The position numbers and the translations under genes are program-made. Shown here one piece after another: positions 13,892 to 15,630 of a stretch of DNA of 15,630 bases (the first letter of the stretch is position 1; the number at the start of each line of letters is the position of its first letter). A model generated the notes under the pieces. The model was not told the origin of the DNA and ran no database searches. It saw nothing but the letters and a program-made list of their open reading frames with translations. This DNA is from Desulfobacterales bacterium (lineage in GTDB: Bacteria; Desulfobacterota; Desulfobacteria; Desulfobacterales; Desulfobacteraceae): the NCBI GenBank assembly GCA_022361535.1, contig JAKSAU010000488.1, positions 1 through 15,630 on the forward strand. Direction: 5' to 3'.

Positions 13892-14863
13892 ATGAATAGA
13901 CGGCTGTTGTTAATCGTTTTACTATCGGTTATTTCATTTGGTTCAGCCAATGCTGCTGAAAAATTACCCGTTTTTGTCAGTATTGTACCCCAAAAGTACT
14001 TTGTGCAACAAATTGGCAGTGATTTGGTTGATGTAAAGGTTATGGTTAAACCAGGCGCCAGCCCTGCCACCTATGAACCCAAGCCCCGGCAGATGGCTGA
14101 GCTTTCAAATTCAAAACTCTATTTTTCCATCGGTGTCCCCTTTGAAAATGCGTGGCTGAAAAAAATCTCTGCCGCCAACCCTGACATGAAGGTGATCCAT
14201 ACCGACCATGGAATAGATAAAATTGCCATGGAAGCGCACCACCATCATGACGAGGAACATCACGGCGAAGAGCATCATGACGGGGAACATCACGATGAAA
14301 AACACCATGACAAAGAACATCATGCTGAAGAGCATCACGAAGAAGGGCATCATGGAGAGGAACACCATGACCATACCGGTCTTGATCCTCATATCTGGAC
14401 CTCTCCCGCTTTGGTAAAAATCCAGGCAGAAACCATTCTGAAGGCGCTTCAGGCTGCGGATCCGTCACACAAAAAAGCTTATGAAGCAAATTTCAAGGCA
14501 TTTGTAGCAAAGATTGATGCATTGGACCAAGAGCTGAAACAGACGCTGGCCGGAAAAAAGGGCTTGCAGTTCATGGTATTCCATCCCGCATGGGGATATT
14601 TTGCCAAGGCCTACGGTCTTAAACAGGTTCCCATTGAAATCGAGGGAAAAGATCCCAAACCGGCTCAGTTAAAAGAATTGATCAAGCACGCAAAAGAAGA
14701 GGGCATAAAAGTGATCTTTGTCCAGCCCCAGTTTTCCACAAAAAGTGCCAAAACCATTGCCAGTGAAATTGGGGGACAGGTGGCGTTTGCCGATCCTCTG
14801 GCAGAGGACTGGATGGCCAATCTGCGCATGATCGCCGGAAAATTTAAAGACGCCCTTAAGTAG
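13892..14863 (+). CDS. znuA: Second zinc-type ABC binding protein with a long His-rich loop
   Basis: This 323-residue periplasmic ZnuA-family protein starts at the ATG 8 bp after AAGGAGA; an in-frame upstream TTG at 13826 is rejected because it would bury the signal peptide. Residues 1-22 are the signal peptide (MNRRLLLIVLL..., cleavage near NAA). Family landmarks are FVSIVPQKYFVQQIG, DPHIWTSP with ligand H167, VFHPAWGYFAKAYGL with H231, and DPLAEDW with D301. The usual first ligand is absent: where relatives have PHTYEP this protein has PATYEP (58-63). The His loop at 116-161 holds eight five-residue units of the HHxEE type. It is a different subfamily from the ZnuA at 353. An ATPase gene follows after 12 bp. 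Zinc is the likeliest substrate from the His loop; manganese or another divalent metal is possible. Confidence 0.88.
   Translation: MNRRLLLIVLLSVISFGSANAAEKLPVFVSIVPQKYFVQQIGSDLVDVKVMVKPGASPATYEPKPRQMAELSNSKLYFSIGVPFENAWLKKISAANPDMKVIHTDHGIDKIAMEAHHHHDEEHHGEEHHDGEHHDEKHHDKEHHAEEHHEEGHHGEEHHDHTGLDPHIWTSPALVKIQAETILKALQAADPSHKKAYEANFKAFVAKIDALDQELKQTLAGKKGLQFMVFHPAWGYFAKAYGLKQVPIEIEGKDPKPAQLKELIKHAKEEGIKVIFVQPQFSTKSAKTIASEIGGQVAFADPLAEDWMANLRMIAGKFKDALK
14252..14371 (+). repeat. Degenerate 15-bp tandem repeat encoding HHxEE units
   Basis: Eight successive 15-bp units encode EEHHG, EEHHD, GEHHD, EKHHD, KEHHA, EEHHE, EGHHG and EEHHD, each with a His pair. Units differ at many bases, so this is a coding repeat under selection for His pairs rather than a fresh expansion. 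It lies in the metal-binding loop of ZnuA. Confidence 0.9.
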
Positions 14864-14875
14864 AAACGGAGTCCC

Positions 14876-15630
14876 ATGTCAATTGTTGATATTAAAAATC
14901 TTGATTTCTCATATTCGGGTGAAGCAATACTTGAAGCGGTCAATCTTAATGTGAGGGAACAGGATTTTTTAGCCATAATAGGCCCCAATGGCGGAGGGAA
15001 GACCACGTTACTGAAGCTTATACTAGGTCTTCTCACCCCCAGCGGGGGGAGCATCCTGGTGAATGGGAAATCCCCTGGAAAAGCGGCATCCTGCATCGGG
15101 TATGTTCCCCAGAATGTTCATATGAATCAGAGTTTTCCCATTTCAGTCCTGGATGTGGTGTTAATGGGATCCTTTGATCCCAAGAATCGTTTTCGGCGAA
15201 ACAAGGCCCAGGATCGTAAAACCGCCCTCGAAACACTGGACCGGTTGGAAATGGCGAGCTTTGCAGACAAAAAGATCGGGCAACTTTCAGGAGGTCAGCG
15301 CCAGCGTGTGCTGATAGCAAGGGCCCTGGTCAGCCAGCCCAAGATGCTCCTTCTGGATGAACCCACCGCCAGCATAGATACCAAAGGCCAATCAGAATTT
15401 TACCAGCTTCTGGCAGCACTGAACAAAGAGATCACCATCCTGGTCGTCAGTCATGACCTGCTGGTGGTTTCCCGGTATGTGAAGGCGGTGGCCTGTGTGA
15501 ACAGGCGGCTGCACTATCACGACCAGGCTGAAATCACCGGAGAGATGCTGGAGACCATGTATTCCTGCACCGTGGAGGAAGAGTGTCCGGTAGAACTGGT
15601 GGCCCATGGCCTGCCGCACCGTGTTTTAAA
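14876..15630 (+). CDS. znuC: Zinc-type ABC transporter ATP-binding protein, partial at window end
   Basis: An ATG behind GGAG, 12 bp after the second znuA, opens a frame that remains open to the last base: 251 residues, close to full length for ZnuC. Walker A GPNGGGKTT is at 36-44, the Q-loop near Q79, signature LSGGQRQR at 137-144, Walker B MLLLDEP at 157-163 and H-loop H193 (VSHD). All motifs are intact. The C-terminal part has CTVEEECPVELVAHGLPHR, the HG-x-PHR ending common in metal-type ABC ATPases. The permease gene is expected just outside the window. The protein differs clearly from the ZnuC at 1717, so this is a second system rather than a duplication. Confidence 0.92.
   Translation, partial: MSIVDIKNLDFSYSGEAILEAVNLNVREQDFLAIIGPNGGGKTTLLKLILGLLTPSGGSILVNGKSPGKAASCIGYVPQNVHMNQSFPISVLDVVLMGSFDPKNRFRRNKAQDRKTALETLDRLEMASFADKKIGQLSGGQRQRVLIARALVSQPKMLLLDEPTASIDTKGQSEFYQLLAALNKEITILVVSHDLLVVSRYVKAVACVNRRLHYHDQAEITGEMLETMYSCTVEEECPVELVAHGLPHRVL

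Noticed and set aside
14252..14371. CRISPR-like or non-coding tandem array
   Set aside because: The 15-bp units have no spacers and lie in frame within a ZnuA His-rich loop.

Overview
The window looks like a chromosomal segment of a Gram-negative anaerobe, most likely a sulfate-reducing Desulfobacterota (Desulfobacteraceae-like). This is inferred from the gene style and from a small Cys-rich protein of a type I associate with such bacteria; no rRNA or core marker gene is present to prove it. Almost everything is on the + strand, and the common theme is uptake of transition metals, probably zinc.

Left part (1-3300): the C-terminal end of a CobW/COG0523 metal-chaperone GTPase, then a compact, AT-rich znuA-znuC-znuB ABC uptake operon. 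Its binding protein is unusual, with a domain of about 135 residues inserted between two His-rich stretches.

Centre (3479-11923): a TetR-type regulator with a perfect 17-bp palindrome on its own promoter and a second 17-bp palindrome just after its stop. It is followed by a visibly more GC-rich six-gene operon, mostly with 1- to 4-bp overlaps: family-5 (Dpp/Nik/CntA-like) periplasmic binding protein, an unassigned SAM-binding (methyltransferase-fold) enzyme, a DHA1-type MFS exporter, two Dpp-type permeases and one polypeptide carrying both ABC ATPases. The plan (biosynthetic enzyme + exporter + Dpp-type importer) is that of the staphylopine/pseudopaline opine-metallophore operons, but with a different enzyme and without recognisable racemase or opine dehydrogenase genes. 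This is the best candidate for an undescribed system: a small chelator made, exported and re-imported as a metal complex.

Scar (11924-13170): the 5' end of an IS110-family element (leader plus the first ~56 transposase codons) joined tail-to-tail to a truncated, frameshifted IS1380-family transposase on the minus strand. Neither is likely to be active.

Right part (13291-15630): a 54-residue Cys-rich, desulforedoxin-like protein with a palindromic promoter and a strong terminator, then a second zinc-type system: a ZnuA protein with a HHxEE repeat and without the usual first metal-binding His, followed by a ZnuC ATPase running off the window. Two Znu systems, a COG0523 chaperone and a possible metallophore operon together suggest a metal-acquisition island.
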